From the NCBI GenBank assembly GCA_037957365.1, contig JARHVA010004805.1, forward strand, positions 1,307,001 to 1,371,000: a stretch of DNA of 64,000 nt. The letters are read 5' to 3'. Under the pieces are notes generated by a model. It made no database searches and had not been told where the DNA came from. It saw only the letters and a list, made by a program, of their open reading frames with translations. Below, piece by piece: positions 24,521 through 35,403 of the stretch. This DNA is from Torreya grandis (taxonomy: Eukaryota; Streptophyta; Pinopsida; Cupressales; Taxaceae). Each line of letters opens with the position of its first letter. Positions within the stretch are counted from its first letter, which is position 1. The position numbers were made by a program, and so were the translations under genes.

Positions 24521-24607
24521 CATATAATACTGTTCAAGTTTTGATTTATTATAATTACCATTTATTTAGGATAATTTATTTTATCTTAAGTTCCCTTTTT
24601 TATATTT

Positions 24608-24658
24608 ATGGAATTTTTATTTATGTGAATTATAAATTCACATAAATATAGATTCCAT
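24608..24658. repeat. 51-bp near-perfect palindrome
   Basis: Arms TATTTATGTGAATT (24618-24631) and AATTCACATAAATA (24635-24648) are perfect 14-bp inverted repeats around a 3-base loop. Beyond three unpaired bases on each side the match resumes as ATGGAAT and ATTCCAT, giving 24-bp arms with three mismatched positions. Such a structure could form a cruciform or an RNA hairpin. It lies at the truncation edge of the gypsy element. Confidence 0.9.
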
Positions 24659-24659
24659 G

Positions 24660-24822
24660 AGGTGCCACTCACATATTTATTCTCCTTTAGGATTTGGGAG
24701 TTACTTTTAAAATTAACCCCTTCCCCCACTTAGTACACACCTTCCTTAACTCTCTAATGGAATAGGACACAAGTGTCACACAAAAAGGAGGCTTGTAAGT
24801 TAAGCATGGGATTCCTTGTAAC
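24660..24822 (+). repeat. Left part of an older LTR split by the 24823-30922 element
   Basis: This segment is the left flank of the LTR element, and the right flank at 30923-31231 carries a TATA box and a PBS-like site. The simplest reading is one plus-strand LTR split by insertion, but no intact copy is available to prove it, and clear target-site duplications are missing. Confidence 0.35.
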
Positions 24823-25969
24823 TGTAATAACCTTGATATTAAAATTAATGAAAATACACAAATAAGGTAATAACCCAACCTCAAAAATTATGAAAATGTA
24901 CTAAAATTTTATATAATTTATCAAATATAACACATTCATTTACATGCATACACTTTTATTTTAACTAAAATGTTACATAACATATATGATATGAAATGCA
25001 AAACTACTCATGGAGGTTAGGCTAGTGTGGGAGAAAATACAAAATCTAACTATTACAAAAGATATGAAACCACACACTAAACCAACTACCAATAATAATC
25101 ACAAGACACTTTGGATATTTAAATATAAATATATCTTTGACATTTAAATGTAAACTAAAAAACCCTATAAACACACACATGCATTAAACACACTAAATAT
25201 AAGACTTCATGAAGCTCTAGTGCAACCTCTTAATGAAATCACCCTTATGAACCAAAGGATTTTCATCATATAATTCCATAACTAATGGGTTTCCATCCAC
25301 TTATCACCAAGAACCCAATGGGTTTCATCCTCGAATCTTGTTGTTGAATCACAAGTGTAACAATCTATAGAAATTGGTTGTACTAGCAAAATATCTCAAA
25401 CTGATAAGGCCACCTATCTTAAATAAGATTTAGGCCATAAATCCAATTGTCCCAAATATAATATTTCCATATTCTATCTCTATCATAGGTAATATAAATA
25501 TTTTTTTTTATACATTTCTAATTTTATTCATAAAGATTTTCCACTCCTTGATTTGGGGAGACATTAGTTGGAAAAATCAATACTTTCCATCTTATTCCAC
25601 CTCCCATAATTCACTTAACTCTTTATTTTTCCTTCTTTGGTTTATATTCTCAGACTTTCCCAAATTTAACCCACTTATAAAATAACAAGTTTACTTGGAA
25701 CCCCCATCAATATCCTTTCCTAGAAATCAACACTCCTTTTGGAAAGTTTCCTTAGAAACACAACATTAAATCCACCTAGAAAACCATGCCACACTTGTCA
25801 AATAAAACAATAATATTTAATATTTAATGGCCTATTTTTCAAAAATATGAATCACAATTAACCACACAATATTAAATAATTATTTCTTAATTATTTAATT
25901 AGTTGTCTAAAATTATGGGAATGGAGCACTTTTGTCACCCTTTATATATATATTTTTTAAAATAATACA
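24823..25969 (-). repeat. 3' LTR of the 24823-30922 element
   Basis: It matches 29799-30922 over its whole length: shared blocks include TACTCATGGAGGTTAGGC versus TACTCATGAAGGCTAGGC, and CACCAAGAACCCAATGGG versus CACCAAGAACCCAAGGGG. The right edge is set at TACA, next to the polypurine tract. Confidence 0.9.
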
Positions 25970-25976
25970 TTAAAAA

Positions 25977-25987
25977 TCCTCCCTTCC
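25977..25987 (-). promoter_or_regulatory. Polypurine tract
   Basis: The minus strand reads GGAAGGGAGGA, seven bases before the start of the 3' LTR. It is the plus-strand primer site and fixes the orientation of the element. Confidence 0.75.
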
Positions 25988-26059
25988 AAAAATCACTTAT
26001 CCTCATGAAATTTCAAACCATAATGTTCAAGAATAATTATTCCCAAGTGATTAATCAAA

Positions 26060-28620
26060 CTTTATTATCCATGTAATCTATCACCTGTCCTTGTCAAGTG
26101 ATCCAACTTCTTCCAAAGATTACTACAAGATATACATGTCCCAACATTCCCAACACCCTTGTTACACTCATGTGATTTGATCATCCCTGTGAAAAATATA
26201 TTAACCCCATGAGTATAAATGTCAAGTAAAGGTACATGAATAAAAAAATTTAATTCAAACATTCATAATATCCGTAATGTGAGGCATGAATTTACATCCT
26301 TGATTTTATTTAAGCAATGTAAATATGATTGTATCAATCCCTTGAATCTGAATGTTAAGATAAAAAAAATCTCTATAACCTCCCACCCTACATTTTTTAC
26401 ACCACTCTAATAAACATCTAAACTTCCACAACTATGTTAGCATTCATAACATATTTAACAATAATGATTGTGAATTTATCACAATATTTTCCTTGTGCTT
26501 GCCTAAAGATATCTCCCAGATCCTATATTATGATGTATAGGTTGATTTGAACAAAAATATCTATGTTATCCAAACACATAATCCTATTATCATTCACCAT
26601 ATTTCCATTAAGCTCAACTAAGGTCAATTTGGATTCTTTTCTTATTCCTTTGTATGGCATAATTAGATCATGATCAACAATGATGTTGAACTCAAAATTT
26701 CTATCTTGTAAATATTTCAATATACCATCTAGAAACCACATCATAAAGTATTGAAAAGTTTGAGCCAAAGGATATAAATGAACTCTTTTACCCTCCTTAA
26801 AATGATGACAAAACTAAAATATATTGGTGTTATCATTCAATTATCTTGATATGAAACTATGAAAGTGGTTACCAAACACCTTATACACACCAAATTAGAT
26901 GATGGCTAGTGCATTACTGAGTCTCAATGGTGTAACCAAAATATAAAATTATCTCCATTAACCCAAAAAATATTCTCCTAAACATATTATATTTTCATCC
27001 ATGTTTGATGATATCCATACTTAAATTCTTTCCTTAAACAATACTCATCACCATGTAGCTTATCAATTACCTCTTCTTTATACATGTTAGGATGAAAGTA
27101 TAGAGTGATCATGATAGTCATAGAGCCTAATTCCACTATCATGATGATTCTTATATATATATTTAACCCTATAGGTAAGTCAATAAACATGACACTGTGC
27201 TTGTTAATAAATTTACCAATATTATTTGTATATTCCTCATAAGGCATCAACAAACAAATTGTTTCCCAAACAACTTGTCCATTGAGATAATATCTCCATT
27301 ATTATAACCATTTATGGTGATCCATGAGAAAACATTTTAAAAACCACATATTTTACTTGAAATTTAAACTTCATCTCCATGTAATTATGTGACAAATAAC
27401 AATTTAAGTGAAACCATTACATAATAGAAATTATGTTAGTTCCTCCCAATCCCACAACCAATGAATAATCATATATCTCATGATCTTGGAGCTTACATAA
27501 ATATTTAAACTATTATAAGATTCCTTCACCCCATTTATTCCATAAGCTAAGCATTGTCTGAACATGTCCACAACATGCATGATGTCCTAACTTTCCTTGT
27601 CTGATTCTTCCAACTCCAAAGTTTTAAAAGTTATGGGATGCCTCTTCTGAATTAATATCATTCCAAGTTCTTTTCATGAAGCATCATATTTTACAACAAA
27701 ATGTAATGATAAATCTTAAATATAAAATACTTGACATGAACTTATTACCTATTTTAATGTTCCAAAAGTGGCTAAATAATCTTCTTCCTTGGATTCCATT
27801 TTCATAGTGAACTCTCATATAAAAAGCACACCATGAAAGCTCCAAGTTTTGTTGATTACTTCAAGACTCATGATGTACAAATACTATTTACCAAAAATAA
27901 TTACTAATTGTATTTCCTTCATGATGCTAAAAAATTCTAGTATATCCTCCATTAATCATGTAACTTGTTTGTAGCTTGATACCCAAAGCACCATACCAAA
28001 CTTAGTCATAAAATTTTGAACATTAAAAAGGCACTTGATTTGATTACCCACATCTAGAATAAATATTATAATAGGGACTATATCCATTTGGTCATCATCC
28101 AGGATCTTGTTTTCCCACAAGTTATCTATAACCCTTAAACATAGATCCTTCACAATGTGGTTAGAGAACACAACAAATTCTAAGTGTTTCATCATGGACT
28201 TTCCTTCCTTCCAAATGCAGAATATGGATAACTCAAGAGTAATATCAATGCCTCTATCTTATTTTAATATTAAAATATTACTTGTATCCCATTTGAAAAC
28301 ACAATGTGTAATTAAAAATAAAGAGTCCTCATGCCCTATACTACAAGTTGTGGCTCTCACTCTATCACCCTTTGGTGCATTATTTCCATGATGAAGAAGA
28401 TTTTGTCATGCCATAAGAGTAAAGAATAAATTATCATTATGATCATAACTTGGGTGATAAATATATATCTCATCCACCTTTGATAAGGGAAGATTTTTTG
28501 GGCTACCTTCATAATCTCTATCCTTGCAATTCATATTATCTCATTTAAATGCATATCCATTCATCATGATATTCTGATAACCAATCATTACCTTACCCTT
28601 TGAAATTTTGGAGGTTAGTG
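26060..28620 (-). pseudogene. Unknown retroelement protein, C-terminal part
   Basis: One minus-strand frame from about 28600 to 27730 (near 290 codons) has only a handful of stops, at TGA and TAA codons where Arg and Gln would fit. It includes PKNLPLSKVDEIYIYHPSYD, ATTCSIGHEDSLFLITHCVF, and the open 27956-28195 block with FSNHIVKDLCLRVIDNLWEN. Further traces are at 26987-27253 (YEEYTNNIGKFINKHS) and 26523-26768 (FNIIVDHDLIMPYKGI). I see none of the RT, RNase H, integrase or protease motifs, and no zinc knuckle. Whether the pieces are one protein is inference. It could be a very divergent gag-like protein, a captured host gene fragment or an envelope-like product. Confidence 0.5.
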
Positions 28621-28899
28621 AATGTTACATCATCTTGAATCCTTTGTATCTATCAATTATATCATCTTCTTCTTTGAATACATCACCCATTGGTTGACAC
28701 ATGTAATCATTAGAAGATAAAAAAACCTCTTCTACTGCTAAAGAAGGTTTACCTTTAGTCTGTATGTTGGATTTGGCCAAAACACCTAAATCCCACACCA
28801 TTAAGTATGAGACATATTGATGTAGAGAGAAAGGATCTCCCTTCCACTTTTTACCCTTACTCTTTTAATTATTGTTAAAATACTTCCAATCAAGACATA

Positions 28900-29710
28900 A
28901 TTTTGTAATGAAATCATATGAAACAAATCCTTACTCTTACCAACATCCTTATTTCTCAAATTGTAATCCAAGAAGCAATCAAAATGTTTACCTTTATTAG
29001 TTTATTTTAAAGTCTCTAAGGGATTTGTATTAGTAGTATTAGTATCACCCTTCTCACCATCAATAGAATAAATCTCAGTCAAGGTTCCTAAAATCATGCT
29101 CATCAACTCGATATTTAGTAGGCCATTCTCATATATCCTGATCTCTTCCTGACTTCTTCAAGACAAACATTATGTGTAAATTCAACCTTAGAAGTTAATG
29201 AAATATTTTCACAATCCTTACCTCTAAATTTTTAAAGGTGTTTTTCTACTTGAGTTGCTATCAATTTAGCTGTCTTAGGTCTTTCCATCCATTCATCACA
29301 CCTTTTTTGGGTCCTCATTACATCCTCAATTCTTTTATGTAATGTGATTAGTTTATTTTCAACCACATTTTCTTGTTCCATTCTTTCTTTCTTCTAAAAG
29401 AAACATTTATCCTCAAAATATTCTATGGTATATTCACCCAAGCCTTGCTGTCTTTCATCTTATTGTAATATTATTTTATCCTCCTTGGGTGTACTTAGAT
29501 ATACAACCTCTTGAGACTCTAGTTCTACTTTTTCTTCTTCTAGAATGATCCCTACAAAAACTAAATACTCATTAAAGGACATGTATTTTTTAATGTCTTT
29601 AGATAGACTATGATACTCTTTATACTTACTATAAAACTTAAAAAATATGCAATTTTCTATTTTATTTTCTTTCTTATGGTAAAGACTTTAGATTTTTAGT
29701 CCTAAAACAA
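28900..29710 (-). pseudogene. Unknown retroelement protein, N-terminal charged/coiled-coil part
   Basis: Starting about 70 bp after the PBS, the minus strand reads a Lys/Glu-rich sequence in one frame from about 29700 to 29160: NEYLVFVGIILEEEKVELES near 29560, EYFEDKCFF, and ENKLITLHKRIEDVMRTQK near 29345-29400. The heptad-like spacing suggests a coiled coil. Another frame takes over near 29130 with LTEIYSIDGEKGDTNTTN. Stops are few. The position, first in the transcript, is where gag would be, but no capsid or knuckle motif is recognised. Confidence 0.5.
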
Positions 29711-29784
29711 AATTCAAAGAGTCCTCCCATGCTTAATGCAACTAAAAATCTATAAAATAAATCTTCATAGGTTGTCAAGATCTT

Positions 29785-29797
29785 GGCTCTAATACCA
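29785..29797 (-). promoter_or_regulatory. Primer binding site, initiator tRNA-Met type
   Basis: The minus strand reads TGGTATTAGAGCC, one base after the 5' LTR. It differs by one base from TGGTATCAGAGCC, the common plant PBS complementary to the 3' end of initiator tRNA-Met. Confidence 0.88.
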
Positions 29798-29798
29798 A

Positions 29799-30922
29799 TG
29801 TAATAACCATAATATTAAAATCCATTTAAATAAAATCACAAGGTAATAACCCAACCTAAAAACTTATGAAAATGTATTCAATTTTGATAAAATTTCTAAA
29901 ATGCCACACATGCATTGGCATGCACACACTTTTATTTTAATTGAGAAATTATGGAACATATATGAAATGAAATGCAAAATTACTCATGAAGGCTAGGCCA
30001 GTCTGAGAGAAAATATAAAATATAACTATTACAAGAGGTGTGAAACCACATGCTAAACTAACTACTAAGAATTATAAGAATATTATATATATGCTAAAGC
30101 TAAACAAATTTATGACATGTAAATGCAAACTCAAAAACCTTACAAACACACACATGCATTGAGCACACTAAATCTAAAACTTCATGAAGCTCTGATGCAA
30201 ACTCTAAATTAGATCACCCTTAAGAACCAAAGGGTTTTCATCCTCCAATTCTTCAACCAATGAGTTTCCATATACTAATCACCAAGAACCCAAGGGGTTT
30301 CATCCTCAAATCTTGTTGTTGAAGCAAAATTTAAATAATCTTTGTAAATTCATTATAATGGCAAAAGATCCCAAACTAATAAGGCTGATTGTCTTAAATA
30401 AGATTTGGGCCACAAATCCAAACATTCCAAATAGAATATTTCCATATTATATCTCTATCATAGACAACATAAAGTTTCATTTTCATAAATTTCTAATTTT
30501 ATCCACAAATATTCTCCACTCCTTGATTTAGGGAGACATGAGTTGGAAAAAGCCATAGTTTCCATCTTATTCCACTTGCCATAATCTAGTTAACTCTTGC
30601 CTTTTCCTTATTTTTTTATATTCTCAAACTTTCCCAAATTTGATGCAATTATAAAAATATAAAGTTTCCTTGTAACCCCTATCAATATCCTCTCCTAGAA
30701 AGCAATGCTTCATTTAGAAAGTTTCGATAAAAAATCAACATTAACTCCACCTAAAAAACCATGCCCCACCTATGTGAAATAAAATAATAATATTTAATAG
30801 CCCATTTTTAAAAATATTAATTATGGTATACCACATAATATTAAATTATTATTTAATTAATTCTCTAAAATTATGGAAATAGAGCAATTTTTCCACCATA
30901 TAGATTTTTTGGAAATATGACA
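29799..30922 (-). repeat. 5' LTR of the 24823-30922 element
   Basis: Pairs with 24823-25969. On the minus strand it begins TGTCATATTTCC and ends GGTTATTACA directly before the PBS. Confidence 0.88.
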
Positions 30923-31319
30923 TGATAATAACTCCCATTCTTTTCCTCTTGCTCTATAAAATAGCCCTTAATCTCCTCATTTCCTCATTAGAAACTCATA
31001 TATCTCTCTTTTCTTCTCACTATGCTCTTTATTCTATCTTGTACATGTAGATATTTTGTTGACAAGACTTCTTATAAGATCACATGGGTTTTCATCCAAT
31101 ATGTTCTATTTGCCATTTTAAAATTTTATCTCATTTGTGGTTTGCATGTTGATAGGAACATTTATTTATGTTTTATTTATTTTATGCACTTTCATTTTTT
31201 AGTGATGAATGTTCTTGGTATAATACCTTTGTGGTATTAGAGTTAAGTTCATCTTATTGACATTTTGTCTTGGAAATATGTAGTTTTGTGAAATATTTTA
31301 GATTTTTTTAGAAGGGATT
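30923..31319 (+). repeat. Right part of a split LTR with TATA box and PBS-like site
   Basis: TATAAAATAG lies at 30955-30964, followed by an AT-poorer stretch (AGCCCTTAATCTCCTC) typical of a transcription start. About 275 bp later TGGTATTAGAGTTAAG (31232-31247) resembles the tRNA-Met PBS. This reads as the R/U5 end of a plus-strand LTR. The rest of that element is missing: another LTR-like sequence starts at 31320. Confidence 0.45.
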
Positions 31320-32539
31320 TGTAGACATCCCATTTTGGCTACAACTAAATTTTGACCAAACTTCAGATTGATTTCTACCAAACATTACAAATTAAGCCTA
31401 AGAATCACTGAACATCTTAATTTTGTCCATGAAACATTCATCAATGCTTAAAATCATGTTTAAACATCCCTATTTGTAGTATTTTACCATATGCAACAAT
31501 AACCTCTCATGGATTCATCTCCAATCAGATTGCAACTCAACAACTAGTAGTTTGGCCTATAATACCATTAAGTGGTGCACTTGAATAATTATTAAAAGAG
31601 ATAAAATGCTAATCAAAATGAATCAACTAATTACACTATATTAAATTCTTATCTAAATTATCTATTTATAATTAATGGATATCTAAAAATGGAAATTCAA
31701 AATTTCAAAATATCAAGCTTATTCATCATTGCCTTTATGAGCTATCAAACTCTCCCAAAATGTCTAAAAATATCTAATTTGAGATCCATGAATATTAATT
31801 GAAAATCATAATTACATGTACCCTCCTTAATTCAACTAGAGTTAAATTTAACTCACCTAAGGTTATTTTGAACTCATTTCATGATTAAATTCTAACCTAA
31901 TTCAACTTGGGTGAGTGTTAGCTTTGGAGGCTATAAATACAAGGCATTACCTACTGATTAACAAGCTTCATTAGTGTAATGTTATTATGCCAAAATACAT
32001 CCAATAATATCTTTTGGTGTAAATTTATTCTTCTCAAATAGATTCAAGAAACCTTTATAGTAGTGTTACCATGCCAAATTCAAAAGTCAAGTTACGCCAA
32101 CTAGCCAAACTAAGGTTCCAAAGAGAGGTGGAACAAATGGAGTTCCATTGAAAATATCTTTTGATGAAAAAATCAAATCAAACCACTTCCAAAATACATT
32201 TTGGAGCTTCAAATAATGTAAAAGGATGATTTTTTTTTGTTTTCTAGTTGTGTTTTCATTGTATGCTTGTTACCTATACTCTCCCTAGTGTCTAGGCTAG
32301 AGGTGTTAGTGTTTAGTGAGTTTATTTTCTTGACTAACAGTATATTAATCTCCCCTCCAAGGAATCCTTGTTCACATGATGGAATACCTAGTGGGACCAA
32401 CACCTCACAAAGTTCTTTCCATGGAATTTTAGGACCTCTTTCTAACAATTTTCATTTCAAAATCCTAACTTGCTGATCAAAAAAGTGAAAAGTGAAAGAT
32501 CATGGACATTCTATAGTAAATTGCATTTTTTCTTTGAAT

Positions 32540-33000
32540 ATTTGTGATATTTCTCTCTAAAGTCATTATATTGCATTGTGAAATTGTGATATTGAAATAC
32601 AAAGTCATGATATTGTAGTTGTGTTTTTACTTTGATAAGTAATGTTTTTACTTTGATAAGTAGTAGTTTTTCTTGATAAGTTGAGGTATTGTCTATACAA
32701 TCACTATATTACCATTTCAATCTATTTTTTTGTAATAATTCATGATATTACCTTGATAATGTTTGGTTTTTCATTGTATAATTGTGATATTGCCTTCATA
32801 ATCTACATTTTTTAGTAAATCATGACTTTACACTATAGAATTATGATATTGCATTGATGAATAGCATTTTTGCACTATGTAGTCATGATTTTACACTAAC
32901 ACTTTACTCTATATTAATTTACAATTTTTTTCTAACTTGTTATAATTTTTTAAGAAAATTTATGGTATTGCTCTGTGTATCTATGATTTTTCACTATGTC
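32540..33000. repeat. Degenerate 21/42-bp tandem repeat
   Basis: The core ATGATATTGCATTGATGAATA and variants recur in steps of 21 or 42 bp; for example GTGATATTGAAATACAAAGTC and ATGACTTTACACTATAGAATT are single 21-bp copies next to ATGATATT copies. The pattern fades after 32900. Confidence 0.65.
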
Positions 33001-34469
33001 AAAAACAATTTAATTCTAGGAGTTAAATTCTAAAAGTCATTTGCTCACTTGATTTTTGATTATAAGAAAAAAATACCCCCTAACATATTTTATAGGACCC
33101 AAAAGCCATGAAAAGACATTTTTAACACTCTAAGATTTAAACTCACATTTACATTTGGTGTTTTTAAAATCTTTTACTTAAGTCATTTTCAAAATTTTAA
33201 GTTTTTAAACAATGTCAAGAGGATAAAATTTATGTCATATTTCATTTTTTGATATAAAAATGAACTCACACTCTAGTTAAATACTCATAAGAGTTTTCAT
33301 TTTTTTTATTGTTGTTGTGTGTTTGTTTTTCAAGTCAAGTGTAGCATGTATGCTTTCTCCCATCCCATTTAGGGAACTTGTGTGATAAAAAAATGCTTCC
33401 TTTATTACATTTATCACTTTGTCTAAAGCATGGAAGGAAAGTCTCTATGGTACTCCCAAAAATCCAAGTGATTCTGGTGATCCCTAAAATGACCCTAAAG
33501 TCCTTCCAAATTCTTTACTTCATGCATCTTAGCTTGTAGGTGGGAGTTCATTTCCTCCTCAAATGTTTTTTAGGGAAGTGTTCACACTAAAATTCATCTC
33601 CCAACATCACTTTAACCCCACTCCATGGTAGGGGTATAAAAATTGAGGTTGACTTATTAGGATGCTTATTTGAGGGGTTAAACATGCTTTGTTAGTTAGA
33701 GACTACCTCAGAATGTATGTTTAACTTCACTAGACTGAGTAATTGATGGATGTAATGGTTATGGAAAGGATAAAACTATTACATAAAAAGCTATTTAATG
33801 TGGGTCCAAATTATGTGTTGTGACCTAGTGTTAACCACACATATGAGGCTATTTAAAACATATGAAAATTGATAGTTTTTAGATAACCACACTTGCTAAA
33901 GATATATTATCAATGCACAATGAGTAGCCCAAAGTTTGAGGTTATCACACAAAATCTTAAGGGAATATGGGGCCTAAAAATACTAATTTTCATGTGCATT
34001 TTAATTTTTGGATTAATAACATAATTTCCTCCCAAGATTAAGTATATAGACAAAATTTTATAGTATGAAGCTACATTGTTAGTTTTTAGGATTAGGATGA
34101 TAAACTTAGGTGTTTTTGTTATTTTTCCTTTTTACTTGAATTATATTGAGTCAAACTATTTGTTTTTTTAAAACACATCCAAAAATGAGTCATGTTTGTA
34201 CATCACTCTCTTGTTTAAAGATGTGTTATGTCATCTATTTTATACCATACTTTACCTTAGTCATTTATCAATTTTTTTTGTGTGTTTGTCACTTATTTGA
34301 AAGAGGCATCATTATGCTACTCATTTCATTCCAAGTATTATGAATTAGAGTTTTTGAAACAAACCATTTATCACACCTTTATATCAATATAAAATCATTA
34401 TGTTTCTCACATTATTACAAAAAATTATTACCTTATATCCAATTGCAATTCCAAAAACATGCGTGCCTT

Positions 34470-35150
34470 TTTGGTTTATGCCTAGTATCATTATGCCATC
34501 CATTTTGGTCTAGCTTGTTGTCCATTTAAACACTAATCCTTATAAATAAAGTTGTAAATTGGACTTGATAATTTCAAATCTAAACATTGATTGATTTATG
34601 CCTATGCTTCATGTAATTTTCTCTTATACATTTATCTCTCATTTTTGGGTTATGTAACTTAGACTAATTCCTTGATCAATTTAAAGACTATTTTTTGTGC
34701 CTAGATTTGGGAAGTGATCTATATTATATATTCCCAAAGTCTAATGTCTTTTTCCAAATTTAAATTTTATGTTTGAATTTGAATGCCTATTTTGAGACAA
34801 AGTTTTTAAAATTTGTTAGATTAATTATGTTGCCTTTTATACCTAGTTTATGTCAAGTCTAGCTTTTGTGTCATATTTCTAAAAGGCCTAGAATTTCCCT
34901 TTTTTATTCTTAGACCTAGTGTGTTTTCAATTAAAGATTTTGTGTCTTATTCCCAAAACACCTATAAATTTACCTTTTTTCTTCTTATACCTATCATGTT
35001 CCAAGTCTATCTCTTGTGTCATTTTCCAAGAGTCTAAATATCTTACCTCTTTGTTTTAGACCTAGTTGTTTTGAACCTAGATTTATGCCTTTTTACTAAA
35101 GACCTATCAACCATTTTCATCTTTATACCTAGATTATTATTATTTGAAAC
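34470..35150. repeat. Degenerate ~72-bp tandem repeat upstream of gag
   Basis: ACCTAGT or ACCTATC followed by a CAAGTCTAGCTTTTGTGTC-like block recurs at 34841, 34914, 34989, 35059 and 35127 (steps 73, 75, 70, 68 bp). Weaker TGCCTAG copies occur at about 34475, 34600 and 34700. It lies in the untranslated leader. Confidence 0.7.
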
Positions 35151-35403
35151 ATTTCTTTACCAAGTTTATAATTTTTAATTATCCATTCATTTGACCATTT
35201 ATGTAAGATAGTTGACATTAGACCTTGAGAACATTTTGAGACCAATTTTATAATTTCCTATTTTTGAGAAGATAGATCCATTCCTAGACCATGTTTTTAG
35301 ATCAAGTTTTACCAAGTTTGGTTGATTTTTATTTTAGACCTTATTTTAAAGAGTTTTACTAAATATAAGCCTTATATTTAGAACATTAGTCATTGATTTG
35401 GAT

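Larger units (their letters stand above)
24823..30922 (-). mobile_element. LTR retrotransposon with unknown internal proteins
   Basis: Direct repeats of about 1.15 and 1.12 kb, both starting TGTAATAACC and ending near ACA on the plus strand, enclose 3.8 kb. On the minus strand a PBS (TGGTATTAGAGCC) lies one base from the right-hand LTR, and a polypurine tract (GGAAGGGAGGA) lies next to the left-hand one, so transcription runs from 30922 to 24823. The interior has long, lightly decayed coding traces but no retroviral gag, protease, RT or integrase motif that I can see. It therefore looks non-autonomous, like a LARD, yet with its own protein. Divergence of the LTRs shows that it is not recent. 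Target-site duplications are not clear. Confidence 0.88.
31320..35403 (+). repeat. Probable 5' LTR and leader of the Tat gypsy element
   Basis: TGTAGACATCCC at 31320 looks like an LTR start, and TATAAATA at 31932-31939 is a plausible core promoter. The interval ends at the gag ATG (35404) and contains two degenerate tandem arrays (32540-33000 and 34470-35150). I could not find the matching 3' LTR in 50719-52076 nor a convincing PBS, so the LTR end is not fixed and other insertions may be included. Confidence 0.4.

Noticed and set aside
24818..30932. GTAAC / ATAAC as target-site duplication of the 24823-30922 element
   Set aside because: It requires shifting the right LTR edge by five bases and accepting a mismatch, so it is not safe.
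31315..31319. GATTT as target-site duplication of the plus-strand Tat element
   Set aside because: The 3' LTR edge could not be located, so there is nothing to compare it with.
32209..32476. Overlapping 79-codon frames on both strands
   Set aside because: Both are short and mutually antisense, in a probable LTR/leader next to tandem repeats; no motif.
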